Shown here: positions 34,304 to 44,136 of the stretch, one piece after another
How the letters are laid out: each line of letters opens with the position of its first letter
How positions within the stretch are numbered: position 1 is the stretch's first letter
Source: JAAFGT01 sp041485165
Lineage (GTDB): Bacteria; Acidobacteriota; Terriglobia; Acidiferrales; UBA7541
Reading direction: 5' to 3'
Length of the DNA: 64,000 nt
NCBI GenBank assembly: GCA_041485165.1
Contig: JBGPJC010000001.1
Location: 1-64,000 of the forward strand
The notes under the pieces: generated by a model
What the model was told of the DNA's origin: nothing
The model's input: the letters and a program-made list of their open reading frames with translations, nothing else
The model's database searches: none
Position numbers and translations under genes: made by a program

Positions 34304-35539
34304 ATGCCGGAGCAATTCACGGATCGTCCACCGAAGGAGGCAGTCGTGACGCGCGTCGAGGGATCCGCGGGGACCGGCAAGCGGTCTTCGGCAGGTCTCG
34401 TGCTGCTGGCGTTGGTGGCGGCGGCGTGCGTTGCAGGCTTCTTCGGCTGGCGGAGCATGCAAAAGAAGCAGCAGACGCAGGCCGCCGGCTTGGACCCTTC
34501 CAAGCGTGCCGTCCCCGTGGTCGTGGCCAATGTCGAGCAGCGCGATCTGCCCGTTTATCTCGAGGGGCTCGGCTCGGTCGTGGCTTACAACACAGTCACT
34601 GTCAAGAGCCGGGTGGACGGCCAGCTAGTGCAGGTGGCATTCCGTGAAGGCCAGGAAGTGAAAGAGGGGGATCTTCTTGCGGTCATCGATCCCCGGCCGT
34701 TCGAAGTCGCTTTGAGCCAGGCCGAAGCGGGGATCTACCGCGACCAGGCCCAGCTTGCCGACGCCAAGCTGAACCTGGAACGCTACAGCGGGCTGTTCAA
34801 AGAAGGAGTCGTTTCCCAGCAGCAGTACGACACGCAACGCGCGCTGGTCGCCCAGCTCGATGGCTCGGTGCGCTCCGACCAGGCGCAGATCAACAGCGCC
34901 AAGCTTCAGCTCGTCTACTGCCATATCACCGCACCTATCAGCGGGCGTATCGGCCTGCGGCTGGTGGATTCCGGCAACATTGTGCACGCCAACGACGCCA
35001 ACGGGCTGCTGGTCATCACCCAGCTTCAGCCCATCACTGTCATCTTTTCTCTGCCCGAGGACAATTTGCAGGTGGTCGCTCGACGCATGCGCGAAGGGAC
35101 ATTGCGCGTGGATGCGCTGAGCCGCGACCCTCACACCCTGCTGGCCAAAGGCTCGCTGCTGACCATGGACAACCAAATTGACTCGTCCTCCGGCACCTTT
35201 CGCCTGAAAGCCGTCTTCGACAATCAGGATCGCGTGCTGTGGCCGAACCAATTCGTCAATGCCCGCTTGCAGGTGGATCTAAAGAAGAACGACACGGTAG
35301 CGCCCGCCTCGGCCATCCAGCGCGGCTCCCAGGGCACTTTTGTTTATGTCGTGAAGCCCGACAAGACTGTTGACGCTCGTCCGGTGACCGTTGAATTCAT
35401 CCAGGGCGGCGTGGCCTCCATCGCCAGCGGCCTTTCTCCCGGAGAGCAAGTGGTCACCGACGGCCAGGATAAGCTGCAAAAAGGCAGTCTGGTCGAGCCG
35501 CGCCAGGATACGCGTACCGGATCTGTGCCGGCGCAGTAA
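34304..35539 (+). CDS. RND efflux periplasmic adaptor (MdtA-like)
   Basis: 411 residues. A membrane helix near residues 28-46 (LVLLALVAAACVAGFFGW) is followed by the HlyD-type body: VVVANVEQRDLPVYLEGLGS, the lipoyl half-motifs (VKSRVDGQLVQVAFREGQEV; CHITAPISGRIGLRLVDSGN) flanking a helical hairpin, and LSPGEQVVTDGQDKLQKGS at the end. The protein joins the inner-membrane pump to an outer-membrane channel. It is the first gene of the operon, with 14 bases to the pump gene. The two pump genes that follow give the MdtABC layout. Confidence 0.9.
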   Translation: MPEQFTDRPPKEAVVTRVEGSAGTGKRSSAGLVLLALVAAACVAGFFGWRSMQKKQQTQAAGLDPSKRAVPVVVANVEQRDLPVYLEGLGSVVAYNTVTVKSRVDGQLVQVAFREGQEVKEGDLLAVIDPRPFEVALSQAEAGIYRDQAQLADAKLNLERYSGLFKEGVVSQQQYDTQRALVAQLDGSVRSDQAQINSAKLQLVYCHITAPISGRIGLRLVDSGNIVHANDANGLLVITQLQPITVIFSLPEDNLQVVARRMREGTLRVDALSRDPHTLLAKGSLLTMDNQIDSSSGTFRLKAVFDNQDRVLWPNQFVNARLQVDLKKNDTVAPASAIQRGSQGTFVYVVKPDKTVDARPVTVEFIQGGVASIASGLSPGEQVVTDGQDKLQKGSLVEPRQDTRTGSVPAQ

Positions 35540-35553
35540 CCGGAATTCCAGTC

Positions 35554-38500
35554 ATGAATCCATCACGGCTGTTCATTCTTCGTCCGGTGGCGACCTCACT
35601 TCTTATGGTGGGTCTGATGCTGGTCGGCATTGTGGCCTACCAGCAATTGCCCGTCTCCGCGCTTCCGCAGGTGGACTATCCCACCATCCAGGTGCTCACC
35701 TTCTACCCCGGCGCGAGCCCCGATGTGATGGCCTCCTCGGTGACCGCGCCGCTCGAACGGCAATTCGGGCAGGTCCCCGGCCTCAACCAGATGACCTCGA
35801 CCAGTTCCTTCGGCGGCTCGCTGATCACCCTGCAATTCACCCTCGATCAGAACATTGATGTCGCCGAACAGCAGGTGCAGGCCGCCATCAACGCGGGGGC
35901 CACTTTTCTTCCGCGTGACCTCCCCAACCCGCCGATTTACAGCAAGGTGAATCCCGCCGACGCGCCGGTCCTGACTCTGGCGCTGACCTCGGACACCTTG
36001 CCGCTGGCCAAGGTCGAGGATCTCGCCGACACCGTCCTGGCGCAGAAAATCTCCCAGCTTCCCGGCGTGGGATTGGTCACCATCAGCGGCGGCGAAAAAC
36101 CCGCCGTGCGCATCCAGGCCAATCCCACCGCGCTGGCCTCTTACGGCCTGAGTCTGGAAGACCTGCGCAGCGCCCTGGCCTTGGCCAATGTGGATCAGGC
36201 CAAGGGAAACATCGACGGCCAGCGCCAGGCCTATACCATCGGCGCCAATGACCAGATCTTTTCCGGGGCGGAGTACGAGAAAGTGATCATCGGCTATAAG
36301 AACGGCGCGCCCATCCGCGTCCAGGATGTGGCCAAGGTCGTAGATGGCGTCGAGAATGTGAAGCAGGCGGCGTGGAGGAACGACAAGCCCTCGGTCATCG
36401 TCAACATCCAGCGGCAGCCCGGGGCCAACATCATCAACGTGGTGGACCGCATCGAGAAACTGATGCCCCAGCTCACCGCCACCCTCCCTCCCTCGGTGCG
36501 GGTTGCCGTGCTCACCGACCGCACCATCACCATCCGCGCCTCGGTTGCCGACGTGCAGTTCGAGCTGATGCTCACCGTCGGGCTGGTAGTGATGGTCATT
36601 TTTCTTTTTCTGCGCAATCTCTCCGCCACGGTGATCCCCAGCGTGGCCGTGCCCCTCTCCCTGGTGGGCACCTTCGGAGTGATGTACCTGCTGAACTACT
36701 CGCTCGACAACCTCTCGCTGATGGCCCTGACCATCTCCACCGGATTCGTGGTGGACGATGCCATCGTGATGATCGAAAACATCAATCGCTATATCGAAGC
36801 TGGTGATTCCCCGCTGGAAGCGGCGCTCAAAGGTTCCGGGCAGATCGGCTTCACCATCGTCTCGCTGACCGTCTCGCTGATTGCCGTGCTCATCCCCCTG
36901 CTGTTCATGGGCGACATCGTTGGCCGCCTCTTCCGCGAGTTTGCGGTCACACTCAGCGTGACCATTCTGGTTTCCGCGTTCGTCTCGCTCACGCTTACGC
37001 CGATGATGTGCGCCAAGCTCTTGCGCCACAAGAAAGAGGCCAAGGAAGGCGCGCTCTACCTCGCCTCGGAGCGCTGGTTCAACTCGGTCCTCGAGCGTTA
37101 CGCCACATCCCTGCAGTGGGTCCTGCGCCACCAGACGGCGACGCTGTTGGTCACGGTTGGCACCCTGGTGCTGACCGTCTATCTCTATGTCATCGTGCCC
37201 AAAGGTTTCTTCCCGGTGCAGGATACGGGACTCATCCTCGGCGTATCCGAAGCTCCGGAGAGTATTTCGTTTTCGGGCATGGCCGGCCGGCAACAGGCCC
37301 TGGCCAGCGTGATCCTGAAAGATCCGGAAGTGGACAGTCTGTCTTCGTTCATCGGCGTGGATGGGACCAATATGACTCCCAACAGCGGGCGCATCCAGAT
37401 CAACCTCAAGCCGCGCAATCTGCGCAGCTCGACAGTCTCCGAAATAATCCGCCGCCTGCAAACCTCCCTGGCCCAGGTCGAGGGCATCACCCTGTACATG
37501 CAGGCCGTTCAGGACCTCACCGTGGAGGACCGCGTCAGCCGGACGCAATACCAGTACAGCCTGGAAGACGCCGATGCGCGAGAGCTTGCCGACTGGACGC
37601 CGCGCATGGTGGACAAGCTGCGCAGCCTGCCGGAACTACGCGATGTGGCCAGCGACCTGCAAAGCCGCGGCCTCAAGGCCGACCTGGTCATTGACCGCGA
37701 CACCGCCTCGCGCCTGGGCCTCACCCCGCAGGTGATTGACGACACGCTCTACGACGCCTTCGGCCAGCGCCAAGTCTCCACCATCTTCACGCAGTTGAAT
37801 CAATACCACGTGGTCCTGGAAGTGGCGCCCGAGTTCCGCCAGAACCCCGATGCGCTCAAGAACATCTACGTGCGCTCGAACACCGGCCAACAGGTTTCGC
37901 TCAGCACCTTTGCGCACTTTGAAACCGGGACGGCGCCGCTGGCCATCAACCATCAGGGACAGTTCCCGGCAACCACACTCTCGTTCAATCTCGCTCCGGG
38001 CGGCTCGCTGGGTGCGGCGGTGCTGGCCATCGAAAACGCGGGGCGGGAGATCGGCCTCCCGCCCAGCATCCAGGCGAGCTTCCAGGGAACCGCCGCGGTA
38101 TTCCGCAACTCGCTGGCCAACGAGCTGTGGCTGATTCTCGCCGCGGTGGTTACCGTCTACATCGTGTTGGGCGTGCTCTACGAGAGCTACATCCACCCCA
38201 TCACCATTCTCTCCACGCTGCCTTCGGCCGGAGTGGGTGCAATTCTTTCCCTGCTCTTCTTCAAGATGGACCTGGGAGTGATCGCCCTGATCGGCATCAT
38301 CCTGCTGATCGGCATCGTCAAGAAGAACGCCATCATGATGATTGACTTCGCTCTCGACGCGGAGAGGCAGGAAGGCAAGCCGCCCGACGAGGCCATCTAT
38401 CAAGCCTGCCTGCTGCGCTTCCGGCCGATCATGATGACCACCATGGCCGCGCTGTTCGGCGCCTTGCCGCTGGCCATGGGCCGCGGGACGGGATCGGAGC

Positions 38501-38664
38501 TGCGCCACCCGCTGGGGATCACCATCGTCGGCGGGCTGCTGGTGAGCCAGTGGCTCACCCTGTACACCACGCCGGTGGTCTATCTGGCGTTTGACCGTCT
38601 GGCCAGACGTCTCAGCCCAGCGCGGGCCGCCAGTCCTGTCGCCGCCGCGGAAGCGGGAGACTAA
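35554..38664 (+). CDS. RND multidrug efflux permease (MdtB-like)
   Basis: 1036 residues with the standard HAE1 plan: a helix at the start (FILRPVATSLLMVGLMLVGI), two large periplasmic loops and two six-helix bundles. The TM4 proton-relay Asp pair is in ISTGFVVDDAIVMIENINRY, and the second bundle has IGIVKKNAIMMIDFALDAE. Such pumps export drugs, bile salts or siderophore-like compounds using proton flow. The operon order adaptor-permease-permease resembles mdtABC, where two different permeases form a heterotrimer. Confidence 0.92.
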   Translation: MNPSRLFILRPVATSLLMVGLMLVGIVAYQQLPVSALPQVDYPTIQVLTFYPGASPDVMASSVTAPLERQFGQVPGLNQMTSTSSFGGSLITLQFTLDQNIDVAEQQVQAAINAGATFLPRDLPNPPIYSKVNPADAPVLTLALTSDTLPLAKVEDLADTVLAQKISQLPGVGLVTISGGEKPAVRIQANPTALASYGLSLEDLRSALALANVDQAKGNIDGQRQAYTIGANDQIFSGAEYEKVIIGYKNGAPIRVQDVAKVVDGVENVKQAAWRNDKPSVIVNIQRQPGANIINVVDRIEKLMPQLTATLPPSVRVAVLTDRTITIRASVADVQFELMLTVGLVVMVIFLFLRNLSATVIPSVAVPLSLVGTFGVMYLLNYSLDNLSLMALTISTGFVVDDAIVMIENINRYIEAGDSPLEAALKGSGQIGFTIVSLTVSLIAVLIPLLFMGDIVGRLFREFAVTLSVTILVSAFVSLTLTPMMCAKLLRHKKEAKEGALYLASERWFNSVLERYATSLQWVLRHQTATLLVTVGTLVLTVYLYVIVPKGFFPVQDTGLILGVSEAPESISFSGMAGRQQALASVILKDPEVDSLSSFIGVDGTNMTPNSGRIQINLKPRNLRSSTVSEIIRRLQTSLAQVEGITLYMQAVQDLTVEDRVSRTQYQYSLEDADARELADWTPRMVDKLRSLPELRDVASDLQSRGLKADLVIDRDTASRLGLTPQVIDDTLYDAFGQRQVSTIFTQLNQYHVVLEVAPEFRQNPDALKNIYVRSNTGQQVSLSTFAHFETGTAPLAINHQGQFPATTLSFNLAPGGSLGAAVLAIENAGREIGLPPSIQASFQGTAAVFRNSLANELWLILAAVVTVYIVLGVLYESYIHPITILSTLPSAGVGAILSLLFFKMDLGVIALIGIILLIGIVKKNAIMMIDFALDAERQEGKPPDEAIYQACLLRFRPIMMTTMAALFGALPLAMGRGTGSELRHPLGITIVGGLLVSQWLTLYTTPVVYLAFDRLARRLSPARAASPVAAAEAGD

Positions 38665-38666
38665 CC

Positions 38667-41600
38667 GTGGGTTTCTCCGCTTTTTTCATTCGCCGGCCAG
38701 TCGCTACATCACTTCTCACTATCGCCATCCTTCTGGCCGGCGTGCTGGGCTACCTCATGTTGCCTGTGGCGCCTCTTCCCCAGGTCGAGTTTCCAACCAT
38801 CTCGGTCGGCGCCGGACTGCCCGGCGCCAGCCCCGAGACCATGGCCTCAGCAGTGGCAACCCCTCTCGAACGCCAGTTCGGGCGCATCGCCGGCGTGACG
38901 CAGATGACTTCCACCAGCCAGCTCGGCTCTACCGGAGTCGTGCTGCAATTTGATCTCAACCGCAACATTGACGCCGCTGCGCGGGACGTGCAGGCGGCGA
39001 TCAACGCCGCCCGCGGGCAGTTGCCCAGCAACCTGCCCAGCAATCCCACTTGGCGCAAGGTGAACCCGGCCGATGCGCCGATCATGATCCTTGCGCTCAC
39101 CTCAGACACTGCCACGCAGCCGCAGATGTACGACTTCGCCGATTCCATCCTGGCGCAAAAGCTGGCCCAGGTGGAAGGCATCGGTCAAGTCTTCGTCGGC
39201 GGCAGCGCGCGCCCGGCGGTGCGCGCGGAGGTCAACCCGCTGCTGCTCAGCAAGCTCGGCCTCGGACTCGACGTGGTGCGAATCGCCCTGGGCGCCGCAA
39301 ACGCCAACCGGCCGAAGGGCGAACTCGCGGACTCCGCCTCGAGCTGGCCGTTGCTTACCAACGATCAGCTTTTCAAGGCCGCCGACTATCGCCCGTTGAT
39401 TATCGCCTACCGCAACGGAGCGCCGGTGCGGCTCTCCGACGTGGCCGAGGTCACCAACTCGGTTGAAGACACGCGCAACGCGGGGATCGCCAACGGCAAG
39501 ACGGCGGTGCTGCTGGTGATGTTTCGCCAGCCGGGCGCCAACATCATCGCCACGGTGGACCGCGTCCGCGCGCTTCTGCCGCAATTGCAGGCCTCGATTC
39601 CGCCCTCCATCCCCATCTCCGTGGTGTTGGACCGCACGCTGACCATCCGCACCTCGATCGCCGACGTGGAGTGGACGCTGGTCATCTCCATCGTGCTGGT
39701 CATCCTGGTGGTCTTCGTGTTTCTGCGCAACGTGTGGGCCACCTTGATCCCCAGCGTGGCCGTCCCGCTATCCCTGATCGGAACGTTCGGGGCCATGTAT
39801 CTGTTCGGCTACTCGATTGATAACTTCTCGCTGATGGCCTTGACCATCTCCACCGGGTTCGTGGTGGATGACGCCATTGTGGTCATTGAAAACATCACCC
39901 GCTACCTCGAGAAGGGATATTCGACCATGGAGGCGGCACTACAAGGCTCGCGCGAGATCGGGTTCACCGTCCTCTCCATGAGCACTTCCCTGGTCGCCGT
40001 GTTCATCCCCATCCTGCTGATGGGAGGCATCGTCGGCCGGCTGTTCCGCGAGTTCGCCGTCGTCCTAAGCGTTGCCGTGGGCATCTCCTTGGTCATCTCG
40101 CTGACCACCACGCCGATGATGTGCGCAAGATTCCTGAAGCACGAAAAGAACCGCGCCCATGGCATGCTCTACCGCGCCAGCGAGGCAGCGTTCAACTGGG
40201 TCCTCGCCCAATATGACCGCAGCCTGCGCCGCGTCCTCCAGCACCAGCCGCTGGTGCTCTTCATCACCATCGCCACCGTGTGCCTCAACATCTATCTCTT
40301 TACGGTGATTCCCAAGGGCTTCTTCCCACAGCAGGATACTGGGCGTCTCGGCGGGGGAGCCCAGGCGGCGCAGGATGTCTCCTTCCAGGCCATGCGGCAG
40401 AAGATGTTCCAGTACGTGGATATCGTAAAGACCGATCCCGCCGTGGATAGCGTCGTTGGTTTCACCGGCGGCAGCAGCGCCACCAACACCGGGCGGATGT
40501 TCGTTTCGCTCAAGCCGCTCAACGTGCGCAAGGTCTCCGCAGATGAGGTCATCAACCGCCTGCGGCCCAAACTCGCCCGCGTCCCCGGAGCCACGCTATT
40601 TCTGCAGGCGGTGCAGGACGTGCAGATCGGCGGGAGGTTCGGAAACGCGCAGTACCAATACACCTTGCAGGGCGATAACCTCGAGGACCTGCTCGAGTGG
40701 GCTCCGCGTATGGAGCAAAAGCTGCGCGCGCTTCCCCAGCTTCGCGACGTCTCCACCGACCAGCAGAACCGGGGCCTCCAGGCTTCCCTGGCGATCGATC
40801 GCGATACCGCCAGCCGGATGGGACTGACCCCGCAGGCCATCGACAACGCGCTCTACGACGCTTTCGGCCAGCGCCAAGTCTCCACCATCTACAGCGGGCT
40901 CAACCAGTATCACGTGGTGATGGAAGTCGACCCCAAATTCGGGCAGACCCCCGATGCCCTGCGCAACATTTATGTCCGCACTCCGGACGGCCACCAGGTG
41001 CCGCTCAGCGCCTTCACCCACTATGCCCCCACGACCACGGCGCTGGCCGTCAGCCACCAGGGACAATTCCCCGCGGTGACGCTCTCGTTCAATCTGGCTC
41101 CCAACGTGGCGCTGGGGCTGGCGGTCACCGCAATCGAAAATGCGGCACATTCCATCGTCCTTCCATCCAGCATCCATCCCAGCTTTCAGGGCACCGCCCA
41201 GGCCTTCCAAACTTCTTTGGCCAGCGAACCGTGGCTGATCCTGGCGGCGCTGCTAACCGTTTACATCGTGCTGGGGATGCTCTACGAGAGCTATGTCCAC
41301 CCCATTACCATAATTTCCACGCTGCCATCCGCAGGCGTCGGCGCGCTGCTCGCGCTGCTGCTATTCCGCACCGAGCTGACCATCATTGCCCTGGTGGGAA
41401 TCATCTTGCTGATCGGTATCGTCAAGAAAAACGCCATCATGATGATCGATTTTGCGGTGCAGACCGAGCGCAATGACGGCAAGTCGCCGGAAGAGTCCAT
41501 CTATCAGGCCTGCCTGATGCGTTTCCGGCCGATCATGATGACCACCATGGCCGCGCTGTTCGGCGGGGTGCCGCTGGCCGTGGGCACGGGAACGGGTTCC

Positions 41601-41786
41601 GAGTTGCGGCGGCCGCTCGGCATCGCCATCGTAGGCGGGCTGATCGTCAGCCAGATGCTTACCCTCTACACCACGCCGGTGGTTTATTTGTACCTGGACC
41701 GCTTCCGTCTGTGGGCCCTCGGGCGCAAAGCAGCACACGCCGCCGGGCATGGTGCCCCTGCATCTCCAATCCTTCCGCTAAGTTAA
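38667..41786 (+). CDS. RND multidrug efflux permease (MdtC-like)
   Basis: 1039 residues starting at a GTG two bases after the preceding stop, with GGGAG as ribosome site. The same RND landmarks are present (FFIRRPVATSLLTIAILLAG; STGFVVDDAIVVIENITRYL; GIVKKNAIMMIDFAVQTE). It is similar to its neighbour along the whole length but clearly diverged, which suits a heteromeric MdtBC pump. No TolC-type gene follows; the operon ends before the next transcription unit about 290 bases on. Confidence 0.92.
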   Translation: MGFSAFFIRRPVATSLLTIAILLAGVLGYLMLPVAPLPQVEFPTISVGAGLPGASPETMASAVATPLERQFGRIAGVTQMTSTSQLGSTGVVLQFDLNRNIDAAARDVQAAINAARGQLPSNLPSNPTWRKVNPADAPIMILALTSDTATQPQMYDFADSILAQKLAQVEGIGQVFVGGSARPAVRAEVNPLLLSKLGLGLDVVRIALGAANANRPKGELADSASSWPLLTNDQLFKAADYRPLIIAYRNGAPVRLSDVAEVTNSVEDTRNAGIANGKTAVLLVMFRQPGANIIATVDRVRALLPQLQASIPPSIPISVVLDRTLTIRTSIADVEWTLVISIVLVILVVFVFLRNVWATLIPSVAVPLSLIGTFGAMYLFGYSIDNFSLMALTISTGFVVDDAIVVIENITRYLEKGYSTMEAALQGSREIGFTVLSMSTSLVAVFIPILLMGGIVGRLFREFAVVLSVAVGISLVISLTTTPMMCARFLKHEKNRAHGMLYRASEAAFNWVLAQYDRSLRRVLQHQPLVLFITIATVCLNIYLFTVIPKGFFPQQDTGRLGGGAQAAQDVSFQAMRQKMFQYVDIVKTDPAVDSVVGFTGGSSATNTGRMFVSLKPLNVRKVSADEVINRLRPKLARVPGATLFLQAVQDVQIGGRFGNAQYQYTLQGDNLEDLLEWAPRMEQKLRALPQLRDVSTDQQNRGLQASLAIDRDTASRMGLTPQAIDNALYDAFGQRQVSTIYSGLNQYHVVMEVDPKFGQTPDALRNIYVRTPDGHQVPLSAFTHYAPTTTALAVSHQGQFPAVTLSFNLAPNVALGLAVTAIENAAHSIVLPSSIHPSFQGTAQAFQTSLASEPWLILAALLTVYIVLGMLYESYVHPITIISTLPSAGVGALLALLLFRTELTIIALVGIILLIGIVKKNAIMMIDFAVQTERNDGKSPEESIYQACLMRFRPIMMTTMAALFGGVPLAVGTGTGSELRRPLGIAIVGGLIVSQMLTLYTTPVVYLYLDRFRLWALGRKAAHAAGHGAPASPILPLS

Positions 41787-42076
41787 CCACGAAAATATTC
41801 CCCCCGATTCCAAGGGTGGCCGGCGCGATGATAAGGCCCTTGACAATTTCCAAGCCCCGCAAACTGATGTATGCTCCATGTAGGCTAAGATTTAAGCAGG
41901 GGTGATTCGTAGTGGAAACGAGGTACTTCCCGAAAAGCAACCGAACCCAAAAAGGGAAACCGGGGCCAGGAGTGTGTTGATGGTGGAGATAAACGATTGA
42001 GCCCCCGCGTTACACCCCTTCCTCTAGCCCTTCCCCCTGTAGTCACTCTGCTTCACCCTTCGAAAAAAGGCTCAAA
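41787..42076 (+). other. Leader region of the RiPP-like operon
   Basis: 290 bases with no supported gene. TTTCCA (41847-41852) and TATGCT (41870-41875), 17 bases apart, are a possible promoter. TTGACA at 41840-41845 is perfect but too far from that -10. If transcription starts near 41882, the leader is about 195 bases long. No known riboswitch core was recognised. Confidence 0.35.
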
Positions 42077-44065
42077 ATGAAAATGAATGATTGGTGGCGA
42101 TTCCGGCCGGCCCAGGTTTTACTTGGGGCAGCGATCATTTCAGCCCTCGTCGTGGCGCGGGGCATCGGGGCGGAAGGCCCGGGCAACAACCCGGCACACC
42201 TGCCCAATGACTGGAGCCACCGGCATATGGTTTTTTCCCGGCCGAGCTCCGTCTGGCAGGCGTGGCAGCTCCAGAACGAGCCCCGTTATTGGCACCAGTG
42301 GGCCCGGCAGAACGGATGGGCCCTGCGGTCGGCAAATGCAATTCCCGAGCAGAAAGAACTTGAACGAGATGGTGATCGGGATAGCGATCGGGATGTTGAT
42401 CGGGACGGTGATCGAGAACGTGATCGGGATCATGACGGCGATCATCGGCGTTCTCGAGTTCACAATTCGGCGCACCGGGATTGGGCGGTGTCCTTGGGTG
42501 CTGGCGCAACAGGCGGGCCAGGGCGGTTTGCCGCGAAATTCACGTTTGACGTGAATGCCGCCCCGAGCTGCACGGCCGATTACGTGGCCTTTACTACCAG
42601 TCTGGTTGGGTCAGCCATAACGCCAAGCATCGTTGGTTTCGATAACCTCTATTCCACACAGCCTGCTGTGGGCGGCTTCTGCGCCAATGCGGGGCCCTCG
42701 GTCAAGTGGGCCTACAATACGAATCCCGCGGGCGACGTCACCGGAACAACAGTGACTTCTCCTGTCCTCGCCCTGAACGGAACGCAGATCGCGTTCATCG
42801 AATCAAGAACCAATGCCAATGGCGGGTCGATCCTGCACATTTTGAAGTGGAAGCCTGGCGCTGGTGTCACGGTCCAGGGGACCATCGCTGCTCCGGCGAC
42901 CCCGGATACGCTCATGGCCCCCGGACAGGCTTGGAACACGACCAATTGTCCGGCGGCCAACTCCTGCATCGTCAACATAGTTTTTAACGGGGCTCAGCCC
43001 GATACGGGCTCGGCGCCATTCTACAATTACGGGACCGATGAGCTGTACGTCGGCGACGACAATGGCGTGCTGCATAAGTTTACAGGCGTGTTTGTGGGGA
43101 CGCCGGCCGAGGTGACCGCGGGCGGCTGGCCGATCACGGTGAACGCGGGAGCGATCCTGACCGGCCCGGTTTTCGATGTCACGTCGCACAATATTTTCGT
43201 GGCCGATCATACGGGACGCCTCAGCTTCGTCAAGGAAGTGCTGAGCGTTGTGGGAGCGTGCGGTGCGGGCGTGCCGCCCTGCCTCGGTTCCGTGAGCCAG
43301 GCGCTAACCGGGTCCATCGTTGACCCGCCCATCGTCGATGGGACCACGGGCCGATTGCTCGTATTTGATGGCACCGAAACCAGCGGGAACGATGGGTCGA
43401 TATTTCAGTTCGACACGGCGTTGACTTTGGCGTCGAAAGTTACCGTCAGGATTGGCGGTAATCAGGGTATTACGCCCACAGCCGTCGACGTCCTTCATGC
43501 AGGGACATTTGATGACGCCTATTTTTCGGTGGGTCCCGCTTCCGGCCATCTCTACACCTGCGGGAAGGATCCCGGTTTCAACAACCGCCCGGGCATTTAT
43601 CAGCACTCTTTCAATGCTGCGGGAGTATTGCAGACGGTCGGCATTCCCGCGCCCCTGGTAAATCTGACCAACACTTTCAGTTTAATCGGCGATGCATGCT
43701 CTCCGGTCATCGAGCTCAAGAACGGCGCAACGGATCGAATTTTCTTTAGCTTCGCAACGAATGCCAACCCCGGAGGAACAGCCACCGGTTGCACGGCGGG
43801 TCAAGGTTGTGTCGCGTCAATTGTGTTAGGAGGCGCATGGCCTCCCGCGGCGACCACCGCCGGATTTGCTGTTCCTTTCTTCCTCACCGGTGTACAGACG
43901 GGCAGTGGTGGGACGAGCGGCATCGTGATTGATAACGTTGGCGCCGGTGCGCAAGAATCGAGTCTTTACTTCACGTTTCAGGTAAATTCCACCGCGGCAG
44001 TCCCTTGCAATGGAACCATCGGCGTCGGATGCGCTGTGAAAGTAACGCAATCGGCGCTGCAATGA
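42077..44065 (+). CDS. Large secreted Cys-pair-rich hypothetical protein, first gene of RiPP-like operon
   Basis: 662 residues with a signal sequence (RPAQVLLGAAIISALVVARG). Residues about 96-126 are an Asp/Arg-rich repeat (DGDRDSDRDVDRDGDRERD). The mature part has beta-propeller-like repeats (DELYVGDDNGVLHKFTGV; NIFVADHTGRLSFVKEV) and several close Cys pairs (TNCPAANSC, ACGAGVPPC, GCTAGQGC, PCNGTIGVGC), suggesting disulfides and export. No enzyme motif was found. Its stop codon overlaps the start of a micro-ORF, which in turn overlaps the precursor gene, so it is translated with the peptide operon. It could be a surface partner or target of the peptide; this is inferred from position only. 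Confidence 0.7.
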   Translation: MKMNDWWRFRPAQVLLGAAIISALVVARGIGAEGPGNNPAHLPNDWSHRHMVFSRPSSVWQAWQLQNEPRYWHQWARQNGWALRSANAIPEQKELERDGDRDSDRDVDRDGDRERDRDHDGDHRRSRVHNSAHRDWAVSLGAGATGGPGRFAAKFTFDVNAAPSCTADYVAFTTSLVGSAITPSIVGFDNLYSTQPAVGGFCANAGPSVKWAYNTNPAGDVTGTTVTSPVLALNGTQIAFIESRTNANGGSILHILKWKPGAGVTVQGTIAAPATPDTLMAPGQAWNTTNCPAANSCIVNIVFNGAQPDTGSAPFYNYGTDELYVGDDNGVLHKFTGVFVGTPAEVTAGGWPITVNAGAILTGPVFDVTSHNIFVADHTGRLSFVKEVLSVVGACGAGVPPCLGSVSQALTGSIVDPPIVDGTTGRLLVFDGTETSGNDGSIFQFDTALTLASKVTVRIGGNQGITPTAVDVLHAGTFDDAYFSVGPASGHLYTCGKDPGFNNRPGIYQHSFNAAGVLQTVGIPAPLVNLTNTFSLIGDACSPVIELKNGATDRIFFSFATNANPGGTATGCTAGQGCVASIVLGGAWPPAATTAGFAVPFFLTGVQTGSGGTSGIVIDNVGAGAQESSLYFTFQVNSTAAVPCNGTIGVGCAVKVTQSALQ

Positions 44066-44136
44066 TGCAACATGGCGACTCCATTTCGCGCTCCGATGGC
44101 TGCGCCATGAAACTGGCTCAGGCGGGACTCCAATGA
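44062..44136 (+). CDS. 24-codon micro-ORF coupled on both sides
   Basis: Starts at an ATG that overlaps the stop of the secreted-protein gene (ATGA) and ends at a TGA overlapping the ATG of the precursor gene (ATGA again). The encoded peptide starts MMQHGDSISRSDGC and ends LAQAGLQ, with a single Cys. It may be a real peptide or simply a device that carries ribosomes from one gene to the next. Expression is unproven. Confidence 0.35.
   Translation: MMQHGDSISRSDGCAMKLAQAGLQ

Noticed and set aside
35596..37548. Long minus-strand frame opposite the RND permease
   Set aside because: His/Asp/Gly-rich antisense shadow of a strongly conserved gene.
41880..42070. Cyclic-di-GMP or other known riboswitch in the leader
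   Set aside because: No core motif of a known class was recognised; only a long leader can be stated.
42370..42450. CRISPR-like or minisatellite repeat
   Set aside because: The units are short, imperfect and in frame within a coding region (Asp-Arg repeat).
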